Source of the DNA: an uncultured Lachnospiraceae bacterium
GTDB taxonomy: Bacteria; Bacillota; Clostridia; Lachnospirales; Lachnospiraceae
Direction: 5' to 3'
DNA: 18,469 nt
NCBI GenBank assembly: GCA_902803155.1
Contig: CADCOU010000049.1
Location: 1-18,469 of the forward strand
Position 1 is the stretch's first letter, and the number at the start of each line of letters is the position of its first letter. Of the stretch, positions 7,235 to 14,389 are shown piece by piece. The translations under genes and the position numbers were made by a program. The notes beneath the pieces were generated by a model. That model did not search any database. It had not been told where the DNA came from and worked only from the letters and a program-made list of their open reading frames with translations.

Positions 7235-7510
7235 TCAGGAGTCCTGCCCGGCAAAAATGGCTTCCAGATCATCGTAGATCTTTCTGTCCACTTTGCATCT
7301 CAGCGAACGTTCAAGCCCTTTTCTTGAGACCGCCTGAGAGAGGCATTCAGGATTCCTGCATATATAGGCGCCTCTCCCGTTCATCTTTCCGGTCAGATCA
7401 GCAAGGATCTCTCCATCCTGCGTGCGGATCACGCGGATCAGCTCTTTCTTATCTTTCATTTCACCGCAGCCTGTACATCTGCGCAGGACCGGTTTCTTCT
7501 GACTGCTCAC
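7235..7510 (-). CDS. ylxR: YlxR / RnpM family RNA-binding protein
   Basis: The 91-residue protein is a DUF448/YlxR member. It shows RRCTGCGE (10-17), the ELIRVIR strand, the GRGAY signature (45-49) and CRNPEC (51-56). The two Cys pairs (C12/C15 and C51/C56) look able to bind a metal, though many homologues lack some of them. YlxR proteins have been described as RNA-binding and, in Bacillus, as modulators of RNase P (RnpM); that role is taken from the family. The start is GTG (7508-7510), with GGAGG 10 bases upstream at 7521-7525. It follows nusA by 15 bases. Confidence 0.9.
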   Translation of the reverse strand: MSSQKKPVLRRCTGCGEMKDKKELIRVIRTQDGEILADLTGKMNGRGAYICRNPECLSQAVSRKGLERSLRCKVDRKIYDDLEAIFAGQDS

Positions 7511-7525
7511 GGAAGGGAAACCTCC

Positions 7526-8773
7526 TTATTCTGTTTCATCAGCGTCATCAACGTATGTTCCGGGATCTTCCTCAGCATAGTAGACGCCGTCATCTTCATA
7601 AACGCCGTCATCGTAATAGACGCCGTCTTCTGAATATTCACCGTCATCGTAATACTCATCCGGATACTGCATTCCGTCTTCTTCGTATCCGTCGTTGTAG
7701 TACTCTTCCTGGAACTCATCCAGTTCGCCGGACTCGATCGCCTGTGTCTCAGACTTGATGTCGATCTTGAATCCGGTCAGCCGGGCTGTCAGCCTTGCGT
7801 TCTGGCCTTCACGCCCTATCGCGAGGGACAGCTGGTAGTCAGGCACAACGACCTTGGCCTGCTTGTCCTCTTCGTCGACAAGAACGGTGACGACTTTGGC
7901 AGGGCTGAGTGCATTCTCGATGAAGTAAGCCGGATTCTCATCCCAGTTGACGATATCGATCTTCTCACCGTTCAGCTCGTCCACAACCATGGCAACGCGG
8001 CTTCCGTTCTGACCGACGCAGGCACCGACCGGATCGACGTTCTCGGAATTGGAAAGTACGGCCATCTTGGATCTGGAACCTGCTTCGCGCGCGATCGCCA
8101 TGATCTGGACCGTTCCGTCCGCAACCTCCGCGACCTCCTGCTCAAACAGGCACCTTACAAGATTCGGGTGTTTGCGGGATACCAGGATCCTCGGTCCCTT
8201 CGGCGTGTTGTCAACATGGAGCACATAGACTTTGATCCTCTGGTTCGGGTAATAGTTTTCACCCTTGATCATTTCGCTCTCATTCAGGATACCGTCCACC
8301 TTGCCGAGATTGATCGCGACATTGCGCCCGATAAATCTCTGAACGACACCGGTGATGACCTTGTTCTCTTTGTCGTAATAATCTGCAAACAGGCTCTTTC
8401 TCTCCGCCTCACGGATCTGCTGCAGGATCACGTTCTTGGCATTCTGCACCGCGATGCGTCCGAAAGCGCGGGAATTGATGTCAACATTGATCACGTCGCC
8501 GATCTGATAATCCGGATCGATCATCATGGCGTCGGCAAGACTGATCTGTGTCATGTCATCTTCCACTTCCTCGACAACTTCCTTGGCAAGAAAGATGCCG
8601 AAGCTCTTCTTCTTCTGGTCCAGGTCAACGATAATGTTCGTCAGGTCCTGGCGGTTGTAGTTGTTCCTGCATGCCTGCTCGAGGGACTTGCCGATCGCCT
8701 CCAGCAGAACTTCACTCTTGATGTTTTTCTCTTTTTCAAGGATCACCAGAGCATCAAACAGTTCATCATTCAT
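7526..8773 (-). CDS. nusA: Transcription termination/antitermination factor NusA
   Basis: NusA binds RNA polymerase and nascent RNA, increasing pausing and intrinsic termination. The 415-residue protein has the N-terminal polymerase-binding domain (about 1-125, beginning MNDELFDAL), an S1 domain (about 134-200), and two KH domains with GACVGQNGSRV (250-260) and AIGREGQNARLTARLTG (318-334). The Bacillus-type protein ends soon after KH2. Here a further 65-70 residues (about 348-415) form a strongly acidic Tyr/Gly-rich tail with repeated DDG/EDG-VY units. E. coli NusA also carries acidic C-terminal repeats, but this tail is low-complexity and not obviously homologous. ATG start. The gene lies 47 bases after rimP. 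Confidence 0.97.
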   Translation of the reverse strand: MNDELFDALVILEKEKNIKSEVLLEAIGKSLEQACRNNYNRQDLTNIIVDLDQKKKSFGIFLAKEVVEEVEDDMTQISLADAMMIDPDYQIGDVINVDINSRAFGRIAVQNAKNVILQQIREAERKSLFADYYDKENKVITGVVQRFIGRNVAINLGKVDGILNESEMIKGENYYPNQRIKVYVLHVDNTPKGPRILVSRKHPNLVRCLFEQEVAEVADGTVQIMAIAREAGSRSKMAVLSNSENVDPVGACVGQNGSRVAMVVDELNGEKIDIVNWDENPAYFIENALSPAKVVTVLVDEEDKQAKVVVPDYQLSLAIGREGQNARLTARLTGFKIDIKSETQAIESGELDEFQEEYYNDGYEEDGMQYPDEYYDDGEYSEDGVYYDDGVYEDDGVYYAEEDPGTYVDDADETE

Positions 8774-8820
8774 CTTTTTCCATTATCCTCCTGTATACGG
8801 CTTTTATAGTGTTGATTGAT

Positions 8821-9285
8821 TTACCAGTCGAATGCTTCACGCACAAGCGCGAGCTCTTTTCTGGCAAATACAAGTTCTCTCTCATCATCGACTGCGATCG
8901 TCACGCTGTCGCCATCCCAGCGTCTGAGAACGCCGCGGAATTCTTTCTGATGTTCAAATGCTTTGTAGAGACGGATCTCGATCTCCTTCCCTTCATTCCG
9001 GACAAAGTCCTTGTCCTTTTTGATCGCCCGTCCGAGTCCGGGCGAGGAAACTTCAAGAATGTAAGCCTCCGAAATGAAGTTTTCACTGTCAAGCTTCGCC
9101 TCAAGGGCCCGGCTTACGATCTCACAGTCATCCACGGTGATCCCTCCGGGCTTGTCAATATATGCTCTCAGGTACCATGTACTGCCTTCTTTGACATATT
9201 CGACATCGACCAGTTCGAAGCCGCGCTCTTCAAGGATCGGCAGGACAAGTGCTTCCGTACGCCTCTCGTATTCGCTTCGGTTCAT
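8821..9285 (-). CDS. rimP: Ribosome maturation factor RimP
   Basis: RimP assists assembly of the 30S head. The 154-residue protein has the typical two-domain layout: an N-terminal alpha/beta domain with RGFELVDVEYVKEG and YLRAYIDKPGGITVDDCE, then the signature LEVSSPGLGRAI and a C-terminal SH3-like domain ending in AFDW. I place the start at the ATG of 9283-9285, preceded by AAGAGGAG at 4-7 bases. The frame stays open upstream to 9384, but that 33-residue extension runs through the leader hairpin and promoter and is unlike RimP. This is the first gene of the nusA-infB operon, with its own candidate promoter at 9362-9390. Confidence 0.94.
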   Translation of the reverse strand: MNRSEYERRTEALVLPILEERGFELVDVEYVKEGSTWYLRAYIDKPGGITVDDCEIVSRALEAKLDSENFISEAYILEVSSPGLGRAIKKDKDFVRNEGKEIEIRLYKAFEHQKEFRGVLRRWDGDSVTIAVDDERELVFARKELALVREAFDW

Positions 9286-9305
9286 AGAACTCCTCTTACA
9301 CATGG

Positions 9306-9336
9306 AAGAAGAACGGGCTTTCGGCCCGTTCTTCTT
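9306..9336 (-). terminator. Perfect hairpin in the rimP leader (terminator or attenuator)
   Basis: Bases 9306-9318 and 9324-9336 form a perfect 13-bp stem with a 5-base loop. On the minus strand, the GC core is followed by TTCTTCTT opposite an A-rich arm, the layout of a bidirectional intrinsic terminator, though no T-run extends beyond the stem. It lies after parC (stop 9446) but also downstream of the candidate rimP promoter and 20 bases before the rimP ATG. Both parC read-through and new operon transcripts must pass it. Confidence 0.65.
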
Positions 9337-9361
9337 AACCTTCAGTATCAAATTCGTTAGT

Positions 9362-9390
9362 ATAGTAACACTCTTATCCTGCAATTACAA
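9362..9390 (-). promoter_or_regulatory. Candidate promoter of the rimP-nusA-infB operon
   Basis: On the minus strand, TTGTAA (9390-9385) and TACTAT (9367-9362) are 17 bases apart. The TG one base before the -10 makes an extended -10 element (TGTTACTAT). Each box matches consensus at only 4 of 6 positions. A shifted -10, TATACT, is also possible. Predicted start is near 9355, giving a leader of about 70 bases that contains the 9306-9336 hairpin. Confidence 0.55.
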
Positions 9391-9413
9391 GGGGAAATCC
9401 CGTGAAATTACAG
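9379..9413. repeat. Imperfect dyad overlapping the rimP promoter -35 box
   Basis: CTGCAATT (9379-9386) and AATTACAG (9406-9413) are inverted with one mismatch (a G-U pair in RNA). They flank an inner GGGG/CCC dyad at 9391-9401. The left arm covers the -35 region. It could be an operator or the weak 3' hairpin of the parC transcript. No T-run follows. Confidence 0.35.
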
Positions 9414-9445
9414 GAAAAATGATCAAAATATGGGGAATTCTGCAT

Positions 9446-11689
9446 TTATTTCCTGAGCTTTGTCCCTTTTCCGCCCCGCTCTGCGATGTGGAGACGGTTC
9501 AGCGATACAGTTTTTCCGGAGATGTCTACTTCCGTAGGAGCACCGTCTTCCAGATAATAGACGCTTTCCACTTCGTCGCCGGATGAGAGACGGATACCGC
9601 GTACACCCCTTGCAGCCTTTTTCTGCACCGGTATGGTATCCTCCTGGATGCGGAGCAGGTAATTGCCGCGGGTTGCAAACACCATGCTTGCCTGGAAATG
9701 GGCCGGATGGACGTCGATGAGCCGGTCTCCATCTTCCAGCTTCGTAGCTGCAGCTGAAAGTCTGGCAACGGTGTCAAATTCCTTTCCTTCGACTGATTTG
9801 ACATATCCGAGCGCCGTGGTGAAGATCATCCTCTGCTCCTTCATGTCATCCAGCGAATAAACCTGCAGGTAGGTCTCTGCAGAGGAATCATAATTGCACA
9901 GGTTGTCGATAGGCGTACCCTTGTCGCGGAACTTCCCGTGAGGAACTCTCTCCGCCTTCAGGATGTGCTGTTTACCGGTGTCCGTGAATACGCAGAGTCT
10001 CGAATCGCTCATGCAGTGAAGCACGATCCGGTTTTCTTCTTCGGCTGATTCCCGGTTTTTTTCATATACACTTTCATCGATGGTACGTGCGTATCCGAAA
10101 CGGTCCATCAGGAACACAACCGGGAATGCTTCCGGTTTTTTTACTTCCAGGACGATCTCTTCCGCATCCGTGATCACAGTTTTCCGTTCCGATGCGTATT
10201 CTTTGCGGAATTCTTCCAGCTGCTGCACGATCACGTCCGCCATGGAACTGTAGTTGTTCAGGATGTCCGTGTAGCGCTCGATCTTTTTCAGCGTTTCGTT
10301 GTATTCCGCTGTCAGCGCGTCGATCTCAAGTCCGATCAGTTTATAGAGACGCATCTCCAGGATCGCCTGAGCCTGCGCGTCCGTGAAACGGAGTTTTGCA
10401 GCCTCTGTCCTGGATTTTCTGGATTTGAAGCGGATCCCTTCCGTCGTTCCGTTTACCAGACAGTTTTTTGCCATGGAACGGTCTTTGGAACCGCGCAGGA
10501 TCTCTATGATCAGGTCGATCACATCTACGGCGCGGATGAGTCCTTCCTGGATCTCCTGCTTCTGGAGTTCGGAGTCCAGCATACTCTGGTATTTCTTTGT
10601 CGTGATCTCAAACTGAAAATCGATGTGGGATTCCAGAATGTCATGCAGTGAAAGCGTCTCCGGTCTTCCATCGGAAACCGCGAGCATATTGACGCCGAAC
10701 GTATCCTCCAGCCGTGTTTTCTTGTAGAGGAGTTTCTCGATATAGGAAGGATCTGCGCCCTTTCGAAGCTCCAGTACGATACGGATCCCTTCTTTCGAAG
10801 ACTGGTTGGAGATATCCGCGATGTCGCTTCCGAGCTTGCTGTCCGCAAGTGCGGCAATATCATTGAGAAATTTACCGATCCCGGCCCCGATCATCGTATA
10901 GGGGATCTCAGTGATCACAAGTCTGACGCGGTCGGACCGTGGCACTTTCTCTGTTTCAACTTTTCCGCGTATTTTAATCTTTCCGGAGCCGGTGCTGTAG
11001 ACTGCAGCCAGTTCGGATTCGTTGACCACTATGCCGCCGGTCGGGAAGTCCGGGCCTTTGACATATTTCATCAGGTCTTCGCTGGTCAGAGAACTGTCCT
11101 GGATGAGGGCGATTACTGCGTCTATCACCTCTCCGAGATTGTGCGGAGGGATGGAGGTCGCCATTCCGACTGCGATGCCTTCTGAACCGTTTACAAGAAG
11201 ATTCGGGATTCTGGCGGGGAGTACGGAAGGTTCTTTTTCAGTCTCATCGAAGTTCGGAACGAACTCGACGACGCCTTTGTCAAGGTCGCTCAGGAATGCT
11301 TCCTGCGTAACCTTCTCCAGTCTTGCCTCCGTATAGCGCATTGCAGCTGCGCCGTCTCCTTCGATCGAACCGAAGTTCCCGTGTCCGTCGATCAGAGGAA
11401 GCCCCATCTTGAAATCCTGGGCCAGAACGACCAGCGCCCCGTAGATCGAACTGTCGCCGTGCGGATGGTATTTGCCCATCGTATCGCCGACGATCCTGGC
11501 AGATTTCCTGTAAGGCTTGTCCGAGCGGATCCCGAGTTCATGCATGTCATAAAGCGTTCTGCGCTGAACCGGCTTCAGGCCGTCCCGAACGTCAGGGAGA
11601 GCCCTTGACACGATGACACTCATCGCATAGTCGATATACGACTTCTGCATGATCTCCGCATAATCTGTCTGGATAAGTTCTTTCGGCAT
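9446..11689 (-). CDS. parC: DNA topoisomerase IV-like subunit A (ParC/GyrA family)
   Basis: This is the cleavage subunit of a type IIA topoisomerase. Over 747 residues it shows RALPDVRDGLKPVQRR (29-44), the HPHGDS motif (75-80), the catalytic tyrosine Y119 in AMRYTEARL, the coiled-coil and tower regions, and a C-terminal beta-pinwheel of about 250 residues. The GyrA box QRRGGKG expected at the start of the pinwheel of true gyrase is absent there, which favours topoisomerase IV. A related ERGGKG string occurs at the extreme C-terminus (737-742). In the quinolone pocket Ser80 is present, but the acidic residue four positions later is Gly84. It is encoded 20 bases after parE, with AGGAG 9 bases before its ATG. 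Confidence 0.92.
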   Translation of the reverse strand: MPKELIQTDYAEIMQKSYIDYAMSVIVSRALPDVRDGLKPVQRRTLYDMHELGIRSDKPYRKSARIVGDTMGKYHPHGDSSIYGALVVLAQDFKMGLPLIDGHGNFGSIEGDGAAAMRYTEARLEKVTQEAFLSDLDKGVVEFVPNFDETEKEPSVLPARIPNLLVNGSEGIAVGMATSIPPHNLGEVIDAVIALIQDSSLTSEDLMKYVKGPDFPTGGIVVNESELAAVYSTGSGKIKIRGKVETEKVPRSDRVRLVITEIPYTMIGAGIGKFLNDIAALADSKLGSDIADISNQSSKEGIRIVLELRKGADPSYIEKLLYKKTRLEDTFGVNMLAVSDGRPETLSLHDILESHIDFQFEITTKKYQSMLDSELQKQEIQEGLIRAVDVIDLIIEILRGSKDRSMAKNCLVNGTTEGIRFKSRKSRTEAAKLRFTDAQAQAILEMRLYKLIGLEIDALTAEYNETLKKIERYTDILNNYSSMADVIVQQLEEFRKEYASERKTVITDAEEIVLEVKKPEAFPVVFLMDRFGYARTIDESVYEKNRESAEEENRIVLHCMSDSRLCVFTDTGKQHILKAERVPHGKFRDKGTPIDNLCNYDSSAETYLQVYSLDDMKEQRMIFTTALGYVKSVEGKEFDTVARLSAAATKLEDGDRLIDVHPAHFQASMVFATRGNYLLRIQEDTIPVQKKAARGVRGIRLSSGDEVESVYYLEDGAPTEVDISGKTVSLNRLHIAERGGKGTKLRK

Positions 11690-11709
11690 GTCTGGATGCT
11701 CCTGTTCTG

Positions 11710-13635
11710 TCAGATATCAAGCGCGGCATCGCGCGCGTGTTCGTAGATGAAGTCCTTGCGCGGCGGAACCTCGGAACCCATCAGGAGTTCCGTTACATCG
11801 CTGGCCCATCTGCCGTCTTCGATCTCCACTTTGCGCATGGTCCGCGTTTCCGGGTTCAGTGTGGTTTCCCAGAGCTGATCCGGGTCCATCTCACCGAGAC
11901 CCTTATACCGCTGCAGCGTAAACGGCCCCTTGTGTTTTTTCCTGTATGCCGCGAGTGCATCGTCGTCATACAGGTATTCCTCTTCTCCTTTGGAAGGGAT
12001 TGCCTTGTAGAGAGGCGGCATGGCGATGTAAACGTGTCCCTCGTAAATCAGATCAGGCATAAACCGATAGAAAAGCGTAAGGAGCAGCGTGCAGATATGT
12101 GCACCGTCCACATCGGCGTCCGCCATGATAATGATCTTGTCATACCGGAGCTTATTGATGTCGAAATCGTTGCCGTATCCTTCCGAGAAGCCGCAGCCGA
12201 AGGAATTGATCATGGTTTTGATCTCGGCGTTAGCAAGGATCTTGTCGATCGACGCTTTCTCTACATTCAGGATCTTGCCCCGGATCGGAAGGATAGCCTG
12301 GTAATTCCGGTCGCGGGCTGTCTTGGCGGATCCGCCTGCGGAATCTCCCTCTACAATGAAGATCTCGCATTTCTTCGGATCCCTGCTCTCACAGTTCGCC
12401 AGCTTACCGTTTGAGTCAAATGAATACTTCTGTTTTGTGAGAAGGTTTGTTTTGGCCTTCTCTTCTGTCTTTCGGATCTTTGCAGCCTTCTCCGCGCATC
12501 CGAGCACATCCTTCAGTATGGTTAGGTTCTTGTCAAAGAACCGGGTGATCTCGTCTCCCGTTACCTTGGCAACAGCCTTGGACGCATCCGCATTATCAAG
12601 TTTCGTCTTGGTCTGCCCTTCAAAGGAAGGCTGCGGATGACGGATGGAAATGACTGCTGTCATACCATTCCGGATATCCGCTCCGGTAAAGTTCTGGTCC
12701 TTTTCCTTGAGAATTCCGAGTTCCCTTGCATAAGTATTCATGACTGTTGTAAAGGCAGTCTTGAATCCGGTCAGATGGGTACCACCCTCCGCATTGAAGA
12801 TGTTGTTGCAGAACCCGAGTACATTCTCGTGGAATTCATTAACATACTGGACAGCCAGCTCAACGATGATACTGTCACACTCGCCTTTGATATAGATCGG
12901 TTCGCAGACAGCTTCCTTGTTGCGGTTCAGATCGCGGATGAAACCGAGGATTCCGTCCGGCTCATGGAAAGATACCTCTTCATCCCTGCCTTCCCGGTCA
13001 TCCCTGAAGATCAGGGTCAGATCCGGATTCAGGTATGCAGTCTCATGCAGGCGGTTTTTGATATCGCCGGATGAGAACCTCGTGGTCTGTGTGAATATGG
13101 TGTCGTCCGGAAGAAATGAGATCTTCGTGCCGGTCTGCCTGGTTCTGCCGATTACCGGCAGCAGGCCGCCTTCCAGCTTCATGTCCGGCTTCCCCTTTTT
13201 ATAACGGTCATGATAGATCTTACCGTCCAGAAAAACCTGGACATCCATCCATTCGGAGAGCGCGTTTACAACAGACGATCCAACACCGTGCAGGCCGCCT
13301 GAAGTACGGTAGGCATTGTTGTCAAACTTTCCTCCCGCATGAAGCGTTGTGAATACGACACGTTCTGCAGATACGCCCTGTTTGTGCATGCCGACCGGGA
13401 TGCCGCGCCCGTTATCGGATATGGTGGCGCTTCCGTCTTCATTGAGAGTCACCCGGATCTCGCTGCAGTATCCGGCCAGGTGCTCGTCGACCGAATTGTC
13501 GACGATCTCATAGACCAGATGGTTCAGACCTTTCCGTGATGTGCTGCCGATATACATGCCCGGTCTTTTGCGGACTGCCTCCAGTCCTTCCAGAACCGTA
13601 ATCGAATCAGCGTTATATGCTTTCTTAGCTGCCAT
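11710..13635 (-). CDS. parE: DNA topoisomerase IV-like subunit B (ParE/GyrB family)
   Basis: This is the ATPase subunit partnering the adjacent ParC. The 641-residue protein has the GHKL ATP-binding motifs: EIVDNSVDE (43-51, general base E43), DNGRGIPVG, and GGLHGVGSSVVNALS. The transducer domain with QTKTKL follows, then the TOPRIM motifs EGDSAGGSA and DADVDG. The end carries QRYKGLGEMDPDQLWETT and a C-terminal PRKDFIYEHA. Its length fits ParE and short GyrB forms without the insert of enterobacterial GyrB. ATG start with AGGGA about 8 bases upstream. The gene lies 41 bases after the beta-helix gene. The subunit type (ParE, not GyrB) rests mainly on its partner lacking a GyrA box. Confidence 0.92.
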   Translation of the reverse strand: MAAKKAYNADSITVLEGLEAVRKRPGMYIGSTSRKGLNHLVYEIVDNSVDEHLAGYCSEIRVTLNEDGSATISDNGRGIPVGMHKQGVSAERVVFTTLHAGGKFDNNAYRTSGGLHGVGSSVVNALSEWMDVQVFLDGKIYHDRYKKGKPDMKLEGGLLPVIGRTRQTGTKISFLPDDTIFTQTTRFSSGDIKNRLHETAYLNPDLTLIFRDDREGRDEEVSFHEPDGILGFIRDLNRNKEAVCEPIYIKGECDSIIVELAVQYVNEFHENVLGFCNNIFNAEGGTHLTGFKTAFTTVMNTYARELGILKEKDQNFTGADIRNGMTAVISIRHPQPSFEGQTKTKLDNADASKAVAKVTGDEITRFFDKNLTILKDVLGCAEKAAKIRKTEEKAKTNLLTKQKYSFDSNGKLANCESRDPKKCEIFIVEGDSAGGSAKTARDRNYQAILPIRGKILNVEKASIDKILANAEIKTMINSFGCGFSEGYGNDFDINKLRYDKIIIMADADVDGAHICTLLLTLFYRFMPDLIYEGHVYIAMPPLYKAIPSKGEEEYLYDDDALAAYRKKHKGPFTLQRYKGLGEMDPDQLWETTLNPETRTMRKVEIEDGRWASDVTELLMGSEVPPRKDFIYEHARDAALDI

Positions 13636-13676
13636 GTGCTGTCCCTAAATAGTAAGCAATACTTCAGATACCAGAA

Positions 13677-14351
13677 TTATGCGTCTTCCCGTTTCACCAC
13701 GATCTCCGTCTTGCTCTTGTAGATCGAATGCTCCGGAACAACTCCGCGCACCATACTTAGCGGATAGATATTTGTCCAGCGGCCGACTACAGTGCCGGGG
13801 TTCAGTACGCTGTTGCATCCGACTTCGACATGGTCACCGAGCATCGCACCGAACTTGCGCAGGCCGGTTTCGTAATGAACCTCACCGTCCTTAACAACAA
13901 CATTTTTCCTGTCAGCCTTGACATTGGAAGTGATGGCTCCGGCTCCCATATGGGCCTTGATGCCGAGGATCGAGTCGCCGACATAGTTATAGTGGGGGAC
14001 CTCGCAGTCACGGAACAGGATCACATTCTTAAGTTCCGTGGAATTTCCTACGGTTGCACCCTCACCGACGATCGCATTGCCGCGGACAAAAGCACACTGG
14101 CGGAGCTCCGCGTTTTCACAGATGATGCAGGGACCGTTGACGGATGCTGTCGGAGCGATGACTGCGCTCTTTGCGATCCAGATATTTTCGCCTTTCTGCT
14201 CATAGACTTCCGGATCAAGAGAGGGGCCGATCTTTTTGATGTAATCTCCGATAAGAGGGAGAACCTCCCAGGGATACTTCAATCCTTCAAACAGATCTGC
14301 AGCTATGGTTCCGCTCAGATCATACAGGTTTTCTATAAGGCACTGTTCCAT
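13677..14351 (-). CDS. Left-handed beta-helix protein resembling the GlmU acetyltransferase domain
   Basis: This 224-residue protein is built of hexapeptide repeats (about 58-210), preceded by some 55 residues that do not resemble the GlmU uridylyltransferase domain. The segment HYNYVGD (120-126) followed by MGAGAITSN (135-143) aligns by eye with the GlmU active-site region HLSYLGD and GAGTIT. On that alignment, the catalytic His363 and substrate-binding Tyr366 of E. coli GlmU correspond to H120 and Y123. This suggests a sugar-nucleotide or CoA-dependent acyltransferase, but the substrate is unknown. Such proteins are often labelled UDP-GlcNAc pyrophosphorylase, which is unlikely without the N-terminal domain. 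ATG with GGAGG 5 bases upstream; 38 bases after topB, 41 before parE. Confidence 0.75.
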   Translation of the reverse strand: MEQCLIENLYDLSGTIAADLFEGLKYPWEVLPLIGDYIKKIGPSLDPEVYEQKGENIWIAKSAVIAPTASVNGPCIICENAELRQCAFVRGNAIVGEGATVGNSTELKNVILFRDCEVPHYNYVGDSILGIKAHMGAGAITSNVKADRKNVVVKDGEVHYETGLRKFGAMLGDHVEVGCNSVLNPGTVVGRWTNIYPLSMVRGVVPEHSIYKSKTEIVVKREDA

Positions 14352-14389
14352 GACAACCTCCTGTTCTTTGCATGTGTGGATATTTCATA

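Noticed and set aside
6518..7327. Plus-strand open frame of 269 codons
   Set aside because: It runs antisense across infB, ylxQ and ylxR, all with firm family matches. Its translation is Ser/Ala/Phe-rich as expected from the complement of a biased gene, and it has no Shine-Dalgarno.
9286..9384. N-terminal extension of RimP to ATG at 9384
   Set aside because: The extra residues come from the promoter and hairpin region; RimP homologues begin at the shorter start.
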